This document shows, piece by piece, positions 7,524 through 16,057 of a stretch of 38,798 nucleotides of DNA. Positions within the stretch are counted from its first letter, which is position 1. Each line of letters starts with the position of its first letter. The translations under genes and the position numbers were made by a program. The notes beneath the pieces were generated by a model, which was given only the letters and a program-made list of their open reading frames with translations, was not told where the DNA came from and made no database searches. This stretch comes from UBA5972 sp002430125 (GTDB taxonomy: Bacteria > Pseudomonadota > Alphaproteobacteria > Rhodobacterales > Rhodobacteraceae): the NCBI GenBank assembly GCA_937892915.1, contig CALBIC010000036.1:1-38798 (forward strand), given 5' to 3'.

Positions 7524-8660
7524 ATGACTGAAACCGCCGAAAAACCCACGCTTAACACCCGATCCAGTGCAGCCGTCCCTGAACTGACAATCGTCGTGCC
7601 GACCTTTAACGAGCGGCAAAATATACGGCCGTTGGTGGCGTTGTTGGACCAAGCCCTAAAGGGTCGTGACTGGGAAGTCATTTTCGTTGATGATGACAGC
7701 CCGGACGGAACCGCCAAAGAAGTACGCGCGGTTAATCGTGAGCGTGCGAACGTGCGGGTCGTGCACCGGATTGGCCAAAGGGGTTTGGCGGGGGCCTGTA
7801 TCGAGGGTATCTTGTCAAGTATCGCGCCAATCGTTGCTGTGATGGACGCCGATTTGCAGCATGACGAAACCAAACTGGCCGAGATGCTGGCGCTGATGCA
7901 GGCGGATCCCGATCTTGATCTGGTGATCGGCAGCCGCAATGTGGCTGACGGGTCAAGTGGCACGGGTCTGACTGCGTTTCGCAAATGGGGTAGCGATGTT
8001 GCAACCGCGATGGCACGGCGCATTCTGAAAATCACCGCCGCCGATCCGATGAGCGGGTTTTTCATGCTGCGTCGGGCCAGTTTTAACGGCGTCGTTGTTG
8101 GGCTGCAAAAACAGGGCTTCAAGATTTTGGCCGATATGCTGTCCGCCAGCAAGGGTCGCTGGAAAGTGCGCGAGGTGGGTTACACCTTCCGCCAACGGCA
8201 ATTTGGCGACAGCAAGATGGACAGTGCGGTCACGCTGGAGTTCCTCAGCCTTTTGGCTGTGCGGATGACCGGCGGGCTGGTTTCAATCCGCTTTATCCTG
8301 TTCATGCTGGTCGGAGTTTCCGGCGTTGTGGTTAACCTTGTTGTCTTGCGCGCCATGCTGGGTGTGGTGCCTGATCAATTTGCCGTCGCGCAAACGGTGG
8401 CTGTTATCATCGCAATGACCAGCAATTTCATGCTGAACAACATCCTGACCTATAAAGACCGTACCCTAAGGGGCATGAAGTTCCTGCGCGGTTTGCTGAC
8501 GTTTTATGCGGTGTGTTCGGTTGGGGCTGCGGCCAATATCGGTGTGGCGACCGCAATATACACGGTGCTGCCCTACTGGGCCTTTGCGGGCATTTGTGGC
8601 GCCTTTGTCGGCGCGTTGTGGAACTTTGTGGCCAGCGCGATGGTGACATGGAAAGCCTGA
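7524..8660 (+). CDS. Polyprenyl-phosphate sugar synthase (GT2) fused to GtrA-like domain
   Basis: A 378-residue membrane-associated protein. Residues about 20-240 form a family 2 glycosyltransferase of the dolichol/polyprenol-phosphate mannose synthase type: LTIVVPTFNERQNI, VIFVDDDSPDGT and the metal-binding VMDADLQHDE. The C-terminal 130 residues are a four-helix GtrA-like membrane domain (SIRFILFMLVGVSGVVVN and following). It is expected to load a nucleotide sugar onto polyprenyl phosphate at the inner face of the membrane. The start at ATG 7524 (MTETAEKP) is preferred to an upstream ATG at 7431 because family similarity begins shortly after. It overlaps the GT39-type gene by 13 bases, and that enzyme would use the lipid-linked sugar. 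The sugar identity is unknown. Confidence 0.9.
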   Translation: MTETAEKPTLNTRSSAAVPELTIVVPTFNERQNIRPLVALLDQALKGRDWEVIFVDDDSPDGTAKEVRAVNRERANVRVVHRIGQRGLAGACIEGILSSIAPIVAVMDADLQHDETKLAEMLALMQADPDLDLVIGSRNVADGSSGTGLTAFRKWGSDVATAMARRILKITAADPMSGFFMLRRASFNGVVVGLQKQGFKILADMLSASKGRWKVREVGYTFRQRQFGDSKMDSAVTLEFLSLLAVRMTGGLVSIRFILFMLVGVSGVVVNLVVLRAMLGVVPDQFAVAQTVAVIIAMTSNFMLNNILTYKDRTLRGMKFLRGLLTFYAVCSVGAAANIGVATAIYTVLPYWAFAGICGAFVGALWNFVASAMVTWKA

Positions 8661-10228
8661 GACAGGCGCGGCTGCGGGATCTTACGGATCCGGCCACCAG
8701 CAACCAGGCCTATGATCTGGCCCTGATCTATAAAATCCTGATCGTCAGTGGCATTTTCAAACTGCTGCTGGCGTTTTCAATTCCGTTAACGCTGGACGAA
8801 GCCTATGCCACTGCGGTTGCGCGTGAATACTCACTCAGTTTTTTTGAACATCCGCCGATCAGTTTCTGGATGCCGGTTCTGGCCGCCGATCTGACCGGGA
8901 TAAATGCCACAATCGTTTATCGCTTTCCGTTCCTGCTGGCCGGGCTTGGCATCACCTGGATGATGTTCCTGATCGGCCGCGAAATTGGTGGGAGCCGCGT
9001 TGGTGTCTGGAGCGCGGTTCTGTTTTGCGCCGCCCCCTCGCCGTTTCTGGCAAGCGGGGTGTGGGCGGTGCCCGACGGGCCGCTTAACTTGGCCAGTACA
9101 ATCGTTGTCTATTTTCTTGTGCGAATTGCCAGATTTGAAGGAACTGCACCCTTAAAGCTGTGGCTTTATGCGGGCGTTGCAATGGCTTTTGCGCTGGCAT
9201 CCAAGTATCAGGCAGCATGGTTGCCGGTTGGGGTTTTACTGTTCATGCTGGCGCATCCGGTTGGGCGGCGCTGGTTCCTGCATCCGGGTTTTTATCTGGC
9301 CGGGCTCATTGGCCTGATTGGGCTGCTGCCGGTCATCCTTTGGAATGCCGGACATGATTGGGTGACTTTTCGTTTTCACGGCGATCGCATCACTGGCGGC
9401 CTCCACTTTGGTCATTTCACCGGAATGCTGTTGGTTCAGGCGATGTATTTGTTGCCAACCGGTATGCTGGTTGCTGGGATCGGGCTTTGGTATGGGGTGC
9501 GCAATCGCGCCCGTGCCGATGTTTTTCTGTTGGTGTTTCTGGCCGTTGGACCAGTCCTGATTTTCAACTACATCAATCTTACGTCCACGGCCTCGTTGGC
9601 GCATTGGTCGATGCCCGGCTGGTTGCTTGCGTTTCTGTTGGCGGCCGTCTGGCTGAACGCGCGCGGTGCGGTGACCGTTCGCCGGATATGGCGTTGGATG
9701 GTTGGACTATTCGCGGTTGTCTGGCTGGTTTTGGGCTTGCTGATCGTGCAGTCAAATACCGGTTGGCTGACACGCCCGTTCTATGAGCGCCCGCCTGCAT
9801 GGGACAACACGATTTCGCTGTTTGATTTTGGAGATCTGAAACCGGCGCTGGTCAAGCGCGGACTTTGGCAGACCACGGACGTCTTCATGGCCAATAGCTG
9901 GGCTTATGGCGGGTTGCTTGACAGCTTTATGGGCAGCGAGAAACCTATTCGGATTTTTGATCTGAACGCGGCGCATCACTTTGTTTATCTCAGCGATGCT
10001 GATGCCTTGGGTCGGGCGTTATTTATGGAGCCTTCAAGGTTAACTGATGTCGCGGTAACCGATGCGCAAACCCTTAAATCGGCGCGCAGCCTTGACCCAA
10101 ACGCAACTTTGTTGCCGCCTTTGACCCTGAACCGAGGTGGACAGCCTTACGTCAGCGTTTCCGTGGTAAGTTTGACCCTGCTCCAGACGACACTTGCGTT
10201 GCAGCAAAGTCTTTCGCCAGCGCAATAA
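8648..10228 (+). CDS. GT39/ArnT-like integral membrane glycosyltransferase
   Basis: A 526-residue polytopic protein, probably with ten or more membrane helices. It carries the hallmarks of the GT39/ArnT superfamily: an acidic catalytic loop after the first helix (LTLDEAYATAVAREY) and the HPPISFW motif in the first periplasmic loop. Such enzymes transfer a sugar from a polyprenyl-phosphate donor to protein, lipid A or another envelope acceptor on the periplasmic face. The start is the ATG at 8648 inside the end of the preceding gene, so translation is coupled and the upstream GT2-GtrA enzyme likely makes the donor. The last 77 bases overlap the opposing LysR gene. The acceptor is unknown. Confidence 0.88.
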   Translation: MESLRQARLRDLTDPATSNQAYDLALIYKILIVSGIFKLLLAFSIPLTLDEAYATAVAREYSLSFFEHPPISFWMPVLAADLTGINATIVYRFPFLLAGLGITWMMFLIGREIGGSRVGVWSAVLFCAAPSPFLASGVWAVPDGPLNLASTIVVYFLVRIARFEGTAPLKLWLYAGVAMAFALASKYQAAWLPVGVLLFMLAHPVGRRWFLHPGFYLAGLIGLIGLLPVILWNAGHDWVTFRFHGDRITGGLHFGHFTGMLLVQAMYLLPTGMLVAGIGLWYGVRNRARADVFLLVFLAVGPVLIFNYINLTSTASLAHWSMPGWLLAFLLAAVWLNARGAVTVRRIWRWMVGLFAVVWLVLGLLIVQSNTGWLTRPFYERPPAWDNTISLFDFGDLKPALVKRGLWQTTDVFMANSWAYGGLLDSFMGSEKPIRIFDLNAAHHFVYLSDADALGRALFMEPSRLTDVAVTDAQTLKSARSLDPNATLLPPLTLNRGGQPYVSVSVVSLTLLQTTLALQQSLSPAQ

Positions 10229-11063
10229 ACGCCCGGATGACCCGCATTTCGGCGCGTTGCTGCAGGCAAACGACGGTTTCTTCCATCGGAATTGCTTCAC
10301 CTGCGATGCGGATTTTCATCATCCGCTGATCGTGGCCGAATTCAGCTTCGGACACAAAACCAATACCACCACCCGAGGCGACGATCTCGCGCACAGCCTC
10401 GCGGCCTTCTGCTTCGATCGCCGCCGTTAATTCGATGCCTTGTTTTGCGGCGGCGTCTTCCAGTTTTTGCCGGGTTTTAGAACCCTGTTCGCGCAGCACC
10501 AACGGATGTTTGGCAAGCGTACTTAACGGCACCGTCGCGCTGCCAAAATTGTGTCGGCCCTTCGCGCAAAACGCTATGATCGGGGTTGCGCCCAAAGAAA
10601 CCGACAGCAGTCGCGTACCTTCGGCATTGCTGCCAAGCACTCCAATATCGGCGCGATAGTCTTCTAGTGCGGCAACCACGTCTTGCGAGTTTCCGGTTGA
10701 GAGGGTGATCCGCACGCTGGGATAATTCGCCCGAAATCGCCCCAGAATTTCCGTGACGTGATAGGCGTTATCGGCAATCACCCGTAAATGCCCGGTGGTT
10801 TTGCTGCGGCTTTCGGTCAGAAACTCAAGGGCACGCGCTTCAATTTCGAACATCGGTCTGATGATGTCCAGCAGGCGCTCGCCATCTTCTGTCAGGCTGA
10901 CTTGTTTTTTGTGACGGCTGAACAATAACACATCATACGCCTGCTCCAGTTTCAGCACCTGATCTGACAAAGCCGGTTGGGTCAGCCCCATGATTTCAGC
11001 GGCACGGGAAAACCCGCCGGCAAGGGCGACATTGTGAAAAGCGCGGAGCTGGACGTATTTCAT
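10152..11063 (-). CDS. LysR-type regulator of the phosphonate cluster
   Basis: A 303-residue LysR family transcription factor. The N-terminal winged helix-turn-helix (residues about 1-60) reads AFHNVALAGGFSRAAEIMGLTQPALSDQVLKLE, and the effector-binding domain fills residues about 90-290. It is divergent from phnW with a 103-base shared control region, the classical arrangement of a LysR activator and its target. The likely inducer is AEP or a pathway intermediate (inference). Its 3' end overlaps the opposing glycosyltransferase gene by 77 bases; both reading frames look genuine up to their stops. Confidence 0.93.
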   Translation of the reverse strand: MKYVQLRAFHNVALAGGFSRAAEIMGLTQPALSDQVLKLEQAYDVLLFSRHKKQVSLTEDGERLLDIIRPMFEIEARALEFLTESRSKTTGHLRVIADNAYHVTEILGRFRANYPSVRITLSTGNSQDVVAALEDYRADIGVLGSNAEGTRLLSVSLGATPIIAFCAKGRHNFGSATVPLSTLAKHPLVLREQGSKTRQKLEDAAAKQGIELTAAIEAEGREAVREIVASGGGIGFVSEAEFGHDQRMMKIRIAGEAIPMEETVVCLQQRAEMRVIRAFIALAKDFAATQVSSGAGSNLPRKR

Positions 11064-11137
11064 CTGACCTATCAGCGTTACTTATGATATGATACTAAAT
11101 AACGATTTTACATATGTATAGCCCGCAGATAGGTCAG
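11064..11137. promoter_or_regulatory. Divergent lysR-phnW control region with exact inverted repeat
   Basis: CTGACCTATC at 11064-11073, directly upstream of the LysR start, is the exact reverse complement of GATAGGTCAG at 11128-11137, 29 bases before the phnW ATG. A shorter dyad, ATAGG-N6-CCTAT, overlaps the second arm (11129-11144). The 54 bases between the arms are AT-rich and include the palindrome TACATATGTA, as expected for overlapping divergent promoters. LysR proteins often bind two separated half-sites, so this is a good operator candidate. The binding itself is inferred. Confidence 0.6.
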
Positions 11138-11166
11138 CGCCTATACAACCGCGATCTGAGGCTTCC

Positions 11167-12354
11167 ATGTCCCATCCCGAAAACCGTCTGCCAGCGCCTG
11201 AAATGGGCGAGCCCTATTTGTTGACGCCGGGCCCGCTGACGACATCTTATGCCGTAAAGCAGGCGATGCTGCGCGACTGGGGTTCGTGGGACGGCGATTT
11301 TCGCGCGATGACGGCAAGCTTGCGGGCCGGATTGCTGGATCTGATCGAAGATAGACACGGCGCATTTGACTGTGTGCCAATGCAAGGCAGCGGAACCTTT
11401 GCCGTCGAGGCGATGCTGGGCAGTTTCATCCCGCGCGACGGCAAAGTGCTGGTCTTGTCAAACGGTGCTTACGGAAAACGCACCGCTGAAACGATGAAGT
11501 ATCTGGGGCGTGATTACGTTGTGATCGACAAGGGCGATTACATGCCGCCACGCGGCGACGAAGTTGCGGCGGCCTTGGCGGCAGACCCGGCGATCACCGA
11601 TGTTGTCGTTGTGCATTGCGAAACCAGTTCCGGCATCCTGAACCCGGTTCTTGAGATTTCAAAGGCGGTCTATGCGGCTGGTCGGCGGTTGTTCATCGAC
11701 AGCATGTCAGCCTTTGGTGCGATTGATCTGAAGGTCGATGATATCCGGTATGAAGCACTGGTGTCCTCGGCCAATAAGTGCATCGAAGGCGTGCCGGGAT
11801 TTGGCTTTGTGCTGGTTCGCAAGGACCTGTTGGCCGCAAGCAAGGGGCGCAGCCATTCGCTGGCACTGGACCTTGTCGCGCAATGGGAAACGCTAGAGAA
11901 AACCGGCCAATGGCGGTTTACCCCGCCCACGCATGTGGTTGCGGCGTTCCTGCAAGCGCTGGCTGCGCATAAGGTCGAAGGCGGTGTTGCCGCGCGCGGC
12001 GCGCGGTATATGCGCAACCGGGATGTGATGGTTGACGGCATGCGCGGCTTGGGATTTGAGACATTGCTGAAAGACCGCTGGCTGTCGCCAATCATCGTGA
12101 CATTCTTTTGCCCGTCACATCCAAACTTTGCGTTTGGCAAGTTTTATGATCTGATGAAAGCCAAGGGATTTATCATCTATCCCGGAAAATTAACGGTTGT
12201 CGAAAGCTTTCGCATCGGATGTATCGGCCAGATGGATGAATACGTGATGCGCGATGTGGTTGCTGCAGCGCGTGACGCACTTGGTGAAATGAACGTGCCG
12301 GATGCGGCGCCCCCACCCGAAGCTTTGGCCGAACGCGCGCGTTTGGCTGCCTGA
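11167..12354 (+). CDS. phnW: 2-aminoethylphosphonate--pyruvate transaminase
   Basis: A 395-residue PLP enzyme (class V aminotransferase fold) that moves the amino group of 2-aminoethylphosphonate to pyruvate, giving phosphonoacetaldehyde and alanine. The N-terminus YLLTPGPLTTSYAVKQAMLRDWGSWD, abridged here, is the PhnW signature. The PLP lysine is Lys204 in SSANKCIEGVPGFGF, and Asp178 (FIDSMSAFGAID) should contact the cofactor ring. It is slightly longer than the usual 365-370 residues because of tails at both ends. It is the first gene of a tight phnW-phnA-phnY set, with gaps of 15 and 9 bases, divergent from the LysR gene. The partner genes identify the substrate with high confidence. Confidence 0.95.
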   Translation: MSHPENRLPAPEMGEPYLLTPGPLTTSYAVKQAMLRDWGSWDGDFRAMTASLRAGLLDLIEDRHGAFDCVPMQGSGTFAVEAMLGSFIPRDGKVLVLSNGAYGKRTAETMKYLGRDYVVIDKGDYMPPRGDEVAAALAADPAITDVVVVHCETSSGILNPVLEISKAVYAAGRRLFIDSMSAFGAIDLKVDDIRYEALVSSANKCIEGVPGFGFVLVRKDLLAASKGRSHSLALDLVAQWETLEKTGQWRFTPPTHVVAAFLQALAAHKVEGGVAARGARYMRNRDVMVDGMRGLGFETLLKDRWLSPIIVTFFCPSHPNFAFGKFYDLMKAKGFIIYPGKLTVVESFRIGCIGQMDEYVMRDVVAAARDALGEMNVPDAAPPPEALAERARLAA

Positions 12355-12369
12355 CCTTAAGGAAATGAT

Positions 12370-13614
12370 ATGACACTTTCTGCCCCGGTATCCGTGAATG
12401 ACCGGACCTATCCAGCCCCCAAAACCTGCGCGATTGCGATTTGCCTGGATGGTTGCGAACCCGCCTATCTGACCGAAGCGATTGCGCGCGGCCTGATGCC
12501 AACCCTCAAGCGGATGCGCAGCGAAGGTACCGACCGTTTGGCGCATTCGGTGATCCCCAGCTTTACCAATCCCAACAATCTCTCGATTGCCACAGGTCGC
12601 CCGCCAGCCGTGCACGGGATTTGCGGTAACTATTTGTTCGAGCCGGAAACCGGCAAAGAAGTCATGATGAACGATGTGCGGTTTCTGCGCGCTCCAACCG
12701 TGTTTTCGGCCTTTTACAACGCCGGTGCGCGCGTGGCGATTGTCACCGCGAAAGATAAACTGCGCGCTCTCTTGGGGGCCGGTTTGCGGTTTGATCAAGA
12801 TCGGGCGATTTGTTTTTCGTCCGAGAAATCCGATACGACAACAAAGGCCGAACACGGCATAGACAACGCCGCCGGTTGGTTGGGGCAGGCGGTGCCAGAG
12901 GTTTATTCGGCCGAGCTGTCGGAAATGGTTTTCGCGGCGGGCGTCAAGCTGTTGGCGGAATGGAAACCTGACGTGATGTACCTGACCACGACGGATTACA
13001 TCCAGCACAAATACGCGCCGGGCGAACCGGTTGCCAATGCGTTTTACGAAATGTTTGATCGTTACCTGACCCAGCTTGACGCGATGGGGGCGGCGATTGT
13101 GGTGACGGCTGATCACGGTATGAAACCGAAACATCTGGCTGATGGCTCGCCCGCTGTGATCTATGTTCAGGACCTGCTGGACGACTGGCTGGGTGAGGCG
13201 GCGGCGCGGGTGATCCTGCCGATCACCGATCCTTATGTTGTGCATCACGGTGCCTTGGGGGGGTTCGCCACGGCGTATTTGCCCGATGGATGCGATCAGG
13301 CGGATATCATTTCGCGTTTGTCTGCGAGGGTCGAATTGCTGGAAGTCGTGGACAAAGCCACCGCGATCAAACGGTTCGAATTGCCAGGGGATCGGATCGG
13401 CGACATCGTTATGATCTCGACAGAAAACATGACCATTGGCACCTCGGCCCACCGGCACGATCTGGCGGCGTTAAACGAACCTTTGCGCAGCCATGGCGGC
13501 TTGACCGAACAAGAAGTGCCGTTCATCGTGAACCGGAAAATCGACCTGCCCGCAGCCCCGGTGTTGCGCAATTTTGATGCGCTGTTTTATGCAACAACTG
13601 CCGCAGCACAGTAA
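12370..13614 (+). CDS. phnA: Phosphonoacetate hydrolase
   Basis: A 414-residue enzyme of the alkaline phosphatase superfamily that cleaves the C-P bond of phosphonoacetate to acetate and phosphate using two metal ions. Metal ligand Asp27 lies in ICLDGCEPAYL, the catalytic threonine Thr66 in IPSFTNPNNLSIATG, and a later metal cluster in VVTADHGMKPKHL. TTTDYIQHKYAP supplies further ligands. There is no signal peptide, so it acts in the cytoplasm. A good ribosome site (AAGGAA) precedes the start. Its position between phnW and phnY matches the known phosphonoacetate branch of AEP breakdown, which does not use phosphonatase PhnX or C-P lyase; neither is present in the window. Confidence 0.95.
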   Translation: MTLSAPVSVNDRTYPAPKTCAIAICLDGCEPAYLTEAIARGLMPTLKRMRSEGTDRLAHSVIPSFTNPNNLSIATGRPPAVHGICGNYLFEPETGKEVMMNDVRFLRAPTVFSAFYNAGARVAIVTAKDKLRALLGAGLRFDQDRAICFSSEKSDTTTKAEHGIDNAAGWLGQAVPEVYSAELSEMVFAAGVKLLAEWKPDVMYLTTTDYIQHKYAPGEPVANAFYEMFDRYLTQLDAMGAAIVVTADHGMKPKHLADGSPAVIYVQDLLDDWLGEAAARVILPITDPYVVHHGALGGFATAYLPDGCDQADIISRLSARVELLEVVDKATAIKRFELPGDRIGDIVMISTENMTIGTSAHRHDLAALNEPLRSHGGLTEQEVPFIVNRKIDLPAAPVLRNFDALFYATTAAAQ

Positions 13615-13623
13615 GGACTGACC

Positions 13624-15075
13624 ATGACCAACTCGCCAATTCCCATGCGCCACGAACAAATGCGCATCGCAGGCCGCAAGGTAGATACCAAGGACCGGGT
13701 CGAGGTTGAATATCCTTATACCGGTGAAGTGATCGGCTCTGTGCCTGCCGGACAAGCGGCGCACGCTGCCGAGGCGTTCGAGATTGCGGCCAATTATACA
13801 CCGACCCTGACGCGGTATGAACGCCAGCAAATTTTGCTGAACACCGCCAAGATTATCGACAGCCGCAAAGCGGAACTGGCGCCGATTATCACTGCTGAAC
13901 TTGGAATTTCAATCTCGGACTCGCTTTATGAATGCGGGCGGGCGTTTGATGTTTACACACTCGCCGGGATGATGTGCATCCATGACGACGGCGAGATTTT
14001 TTCCTGTGATCTGACTCCGCATGGCAAAGCGCGCAAGATTTTCACCACGCGCGAACCGTTGCGGGCGATTTCTGCGATCACGCCGTTCAACCACCCTTTG
14101 AACATGGTCAGCCACAAAATCGCACCGGCGATTGCGACCAACAATTGCATGGTGGTCAAGCCAACGGAACTGACGCCGCTGACGGCGATCTGGCTGGCGG
14201 ATGCGTTGTACGAGGCCGGATTGCCGCCGGAAATGCTGTCGGTAGTGACGGGCTTGCCGGGCGATATTGGGGACGAGATGATCACCAATAAAAACATCGA
14301 ACTGATCACATTTACCGGTGGCGTGCCGGTTGGCAAAATGATTGCCAGCAAAGCGGCCTACAAACGCCAGGTGCTGGAACTTGGCGGCAATGATCCGTTG
14401 ATTATCTGCGACGATCTGTCAGAGGCCGATTTGGCCAAGGCAGCTGATCTTGCTGTGGCGGGGGCCACCAAGAATTCAGGGCAGCGCTGCACCGCCGTTA
14501 AGCGCATTCTGTGCATGGAAAGTGTCGCGGATTGTTTCGTGGCGATGGTGCTGGAGCGCGCTAAGGTTCTGACTTACGGCAATCCGATGGACCCTAAAGT
14601 GGCGCTGGGCACGGTTGTGAGCGCGCGCGCTGCCGAATTATTTGAACGACGGGTTCACATGGCGGCCGATCAGGGGGCAAAAATCCTTTACAACCCCGGT
14701 CGCCAAGGGGCGCTGCTGCCGCCGATTGTGGTGGATCATGTCGCGCATGAAAGCGAACTGGTGATGGAGGAAACCTTTGGACCGGTCATTCCGATCATCC
14801 GTGTGCCCAACAATGATGACGAGGTGATGCGGATTTCAAACTCGACCGCGTTTGGCCTGTCTGCAGGCGTTTGTACCAATGATTTCCACCGGATGCGGCG
14901 CTATATCAGCGGCTTGCAGGTCGGGACGGTCAATATCTGGGAAGTGCCCGGATACCGCATCGAAATGTCGCCGTTTGGTGGCATCAAGGACAGCGGCAAC
15001 GGCTATAAAGAAGGTGTGATCGAAGCGATGAAAAGTTTCACCAACGTCAAAACCTTCTCGTTGCCGTGGGGCTAA
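13624..15075 (+). CDS. phnY: Phosphonoacetaldehyde dehydrogenase
   Basis: A 483-residue NAD-dependent aldehyde dehydrogenase that oxidises phosphonoacetaldehyde (from PhnW) to phosphonoacetate (for PhnA). The catalytic cysteine is Cys289 in NSGQRCTAVKRI and the general-base glutamate is Glu252 in LELGGNDPL. The cofactor-binding segments ITPFNHPLN, VVKPTELTP and FTGGVPVG are all present. AAGGACTGACC precedes the ATG, nine bases after the phnA stop. The name is used in the sense of the dehydrogenase of the phnWAY pathway, not the unrelated oxygenase also called PhnY. Assignment to this substrate relies mainly on the operon. Confidence 0.94.
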   Translation: MTNSPIPMRHEQMRIAGRKVDTKDRVEVEYPYTGEVIGSVPAGQAAHAAEAFEIAANYTPTLTRYERQQILLNTAKIIDSRKAELAPIITAELGISISDSLYECGRAFDVYTLAGMMCIHDDGEIFSCDLTPHGKARKIFTTREPLRAISAITPFNHPLNMVSHKIAPAIATNNCMVVKPTELTPLTAIWLADALYEAGLPPEMLSVVTGLPGDIGDEMITNKNIELITFTGGVPVGKMIASKAAYKRQVLELGGNDPLIICDDLSEADLAKAADLAVAGATKNSGQRCTAVKRILCMESVADCFVAMVLERAKVLTYGNPMDPKVALGTVVSARAAELFERRVHMAADQGAKILYNPGRQGALLPPIVVDHVAHESELVMEETFGPVIPIIRVPNNDDEVMRISNSTAFGLSAGVCTNDFHRMRRYISGLQVGTVNIWEVPGYRIEMSPFGGIKDSGNGYKEGVIEAMKSFTNVKTFSLPWG

Positions 15076-15137
15076 GGGGTGGCGAGCCCGACGGTGAACC
15101 TTTTTCGATTTAGGCGCACAGTGAAAGCGGCCTTCGG

Positions 15138-15974
15138 TTGAACCCTGCAATTCTTGCCATTGTCTTGCTTGCAGCACTGCTGCACGCGCTGTGGAATGGG
15201 TTGGTCAAAGCGTCTGGTGACAGAACGGCGACGCTTGGTCTGATTTCGGCGGGGCATGTTCTGCTTGGTGTGACGCTGGCGATGTTTGTGCCGGTGCCTG
15301 ACAGCGCCAGTTGGCCTTACATCGCTGCCTCGACCTTTATCCATTTCGGTTATTATTTCATGCTGAACCGGTCGTATCTTCTGGGCGACCTTTCGGTGGT
15401 TTATCCGATTGCCCGCGGCATCGCGCCCTTGCTTGTCGCGCTTGGTGCGGTTGCAGTGGCGGATGAGTATCTGCCGGTTTGGGTTTGGGGCGGCATTGCG
15501 GCTATTTCCGGCGGAATATTGTTGCTGTCGCTGCAAAGCCTCAGGAAAAATCCGTCACCCGCAATGGTCTTGACCGCCCTGACAACCGGCGTTTGCATTG
15601 CGGCCTATTCGCTGGTGGATGGGTTGGGTGTGCGGGTTTCGCAATCGCCGCTTGGCTATATCGCTTGGCTGTTCATCATGGAAATCCTGGTGGCGGCTTT
15701 CATTTTCCATAGGCGGGGTCGTGACATGTTTCGTTTGCCGCGCAACGCTCTTTTGTTCGGCATTCTGGGCGGCCTGATTTCAGCAACTGCTTACGGCTTG
15801 GTGATCTATGCAAAATCACTGGCGCTACTGGGTGCAGTATCGGCTTTGCGTGAAACTTCGGTTCTGTTTGCGGCGCTGATTGGCGTCGTTCTGCTGGGCG
15901 AGCGGCCATGGCGGTTGCGTCTATTCGCGGCAGGTATCGTGGTAATCGGTGTCATTCTTGTTGTGCAGGCCTGA
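15138..15974 (+). CDS. DMT-superfamily (EamA) permease
   Basis: A 278-residue protein with about ten membrane helices and two EamA repeats, of the drug/metabolite transporter superfamily. The helix containing LRETSVLFAALIGVVLLGERP near the C-terminus is characteristic. The start appears to be TTG at 15138; no in-frame ATG sits at the family N-terminus. It lies 62 bases downstream of phnY on the same strand and ends at a likely terminator, so it may be the last gene of the phn unit. A role in moving AEP, alanine or another pathway metabolite across the inner membrane is possible, but DMT proteins are diverse and many are exporters. The substrate is not readable from the sequence. Confidence 0.85.
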   Translation: MNPAILAIVLLAALLHALWNGLVKASGDRTATLGLISAGHVLLGVTLAMFVPVPDSASWPYIAASTFIHFGYYFMLNRSYLLGDLSVVYPIARGIAPLLVALGAVAVADEYLPVWVWGGIAAISGGILLLSLQSLRKNPSPAMVLTALTTGVCIAAYSLVDGLGVRVSQSPLGYIAWLFIMEILVAAFIFHRRGRDMFRLPRNALLFGILGGLISATAYGLVIYAKSLALLGAVSALRETSVLFAALIGVVLLGERPWRLRLFAAGIVVIGVILVVQA

Positions 15975-15999
15975 ATACCCGGTTTTCAGGTCAGTTTTT
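15970..15999 (+). terminator. Probable rho-independent terminator after the DMT gene
   Basis: CCTGAA (15970-15975) pairs with TTCAGG (15985-15990) and is followed within five bases by TTTTT (15995-15999). The stem overlaps the stop codon of the permease gene. The stem is short, so efficiency is uncertain. Confidence 0.45.
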
Positions 16000-16021
16000 A
16001 CCGTTTGGTCCGAATGGAAGT

Positions 16022-16050
16022 TTGACAGAATCGCGTAAGGCGGGGATAGT
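16022..16050 (+). promoter_or_regulatory. Sigma-70-type promoter for the ABC transporter operon
   Basis: A perfect -35 hexamer TTGACA (16022-16027) lies 17 bases before GATAGT (16045-16050), which matches 4 of 6 positions of TATAAT. Transcription would start near 16057 and give a leader of about 150 bases ahead of the binding-protein gene. Confidence 0.55.
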
Positions 16051-16057
16051 TTCCTTT

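Noticed and set aside
12190..13458. Long minus-strand open frame (422 codons) opposite phnA
   Set aside because: It is rich in His, Arg and Gln, matches no family, and lies entirely antisense to phnA and the end of phnW, which have complete active sites.
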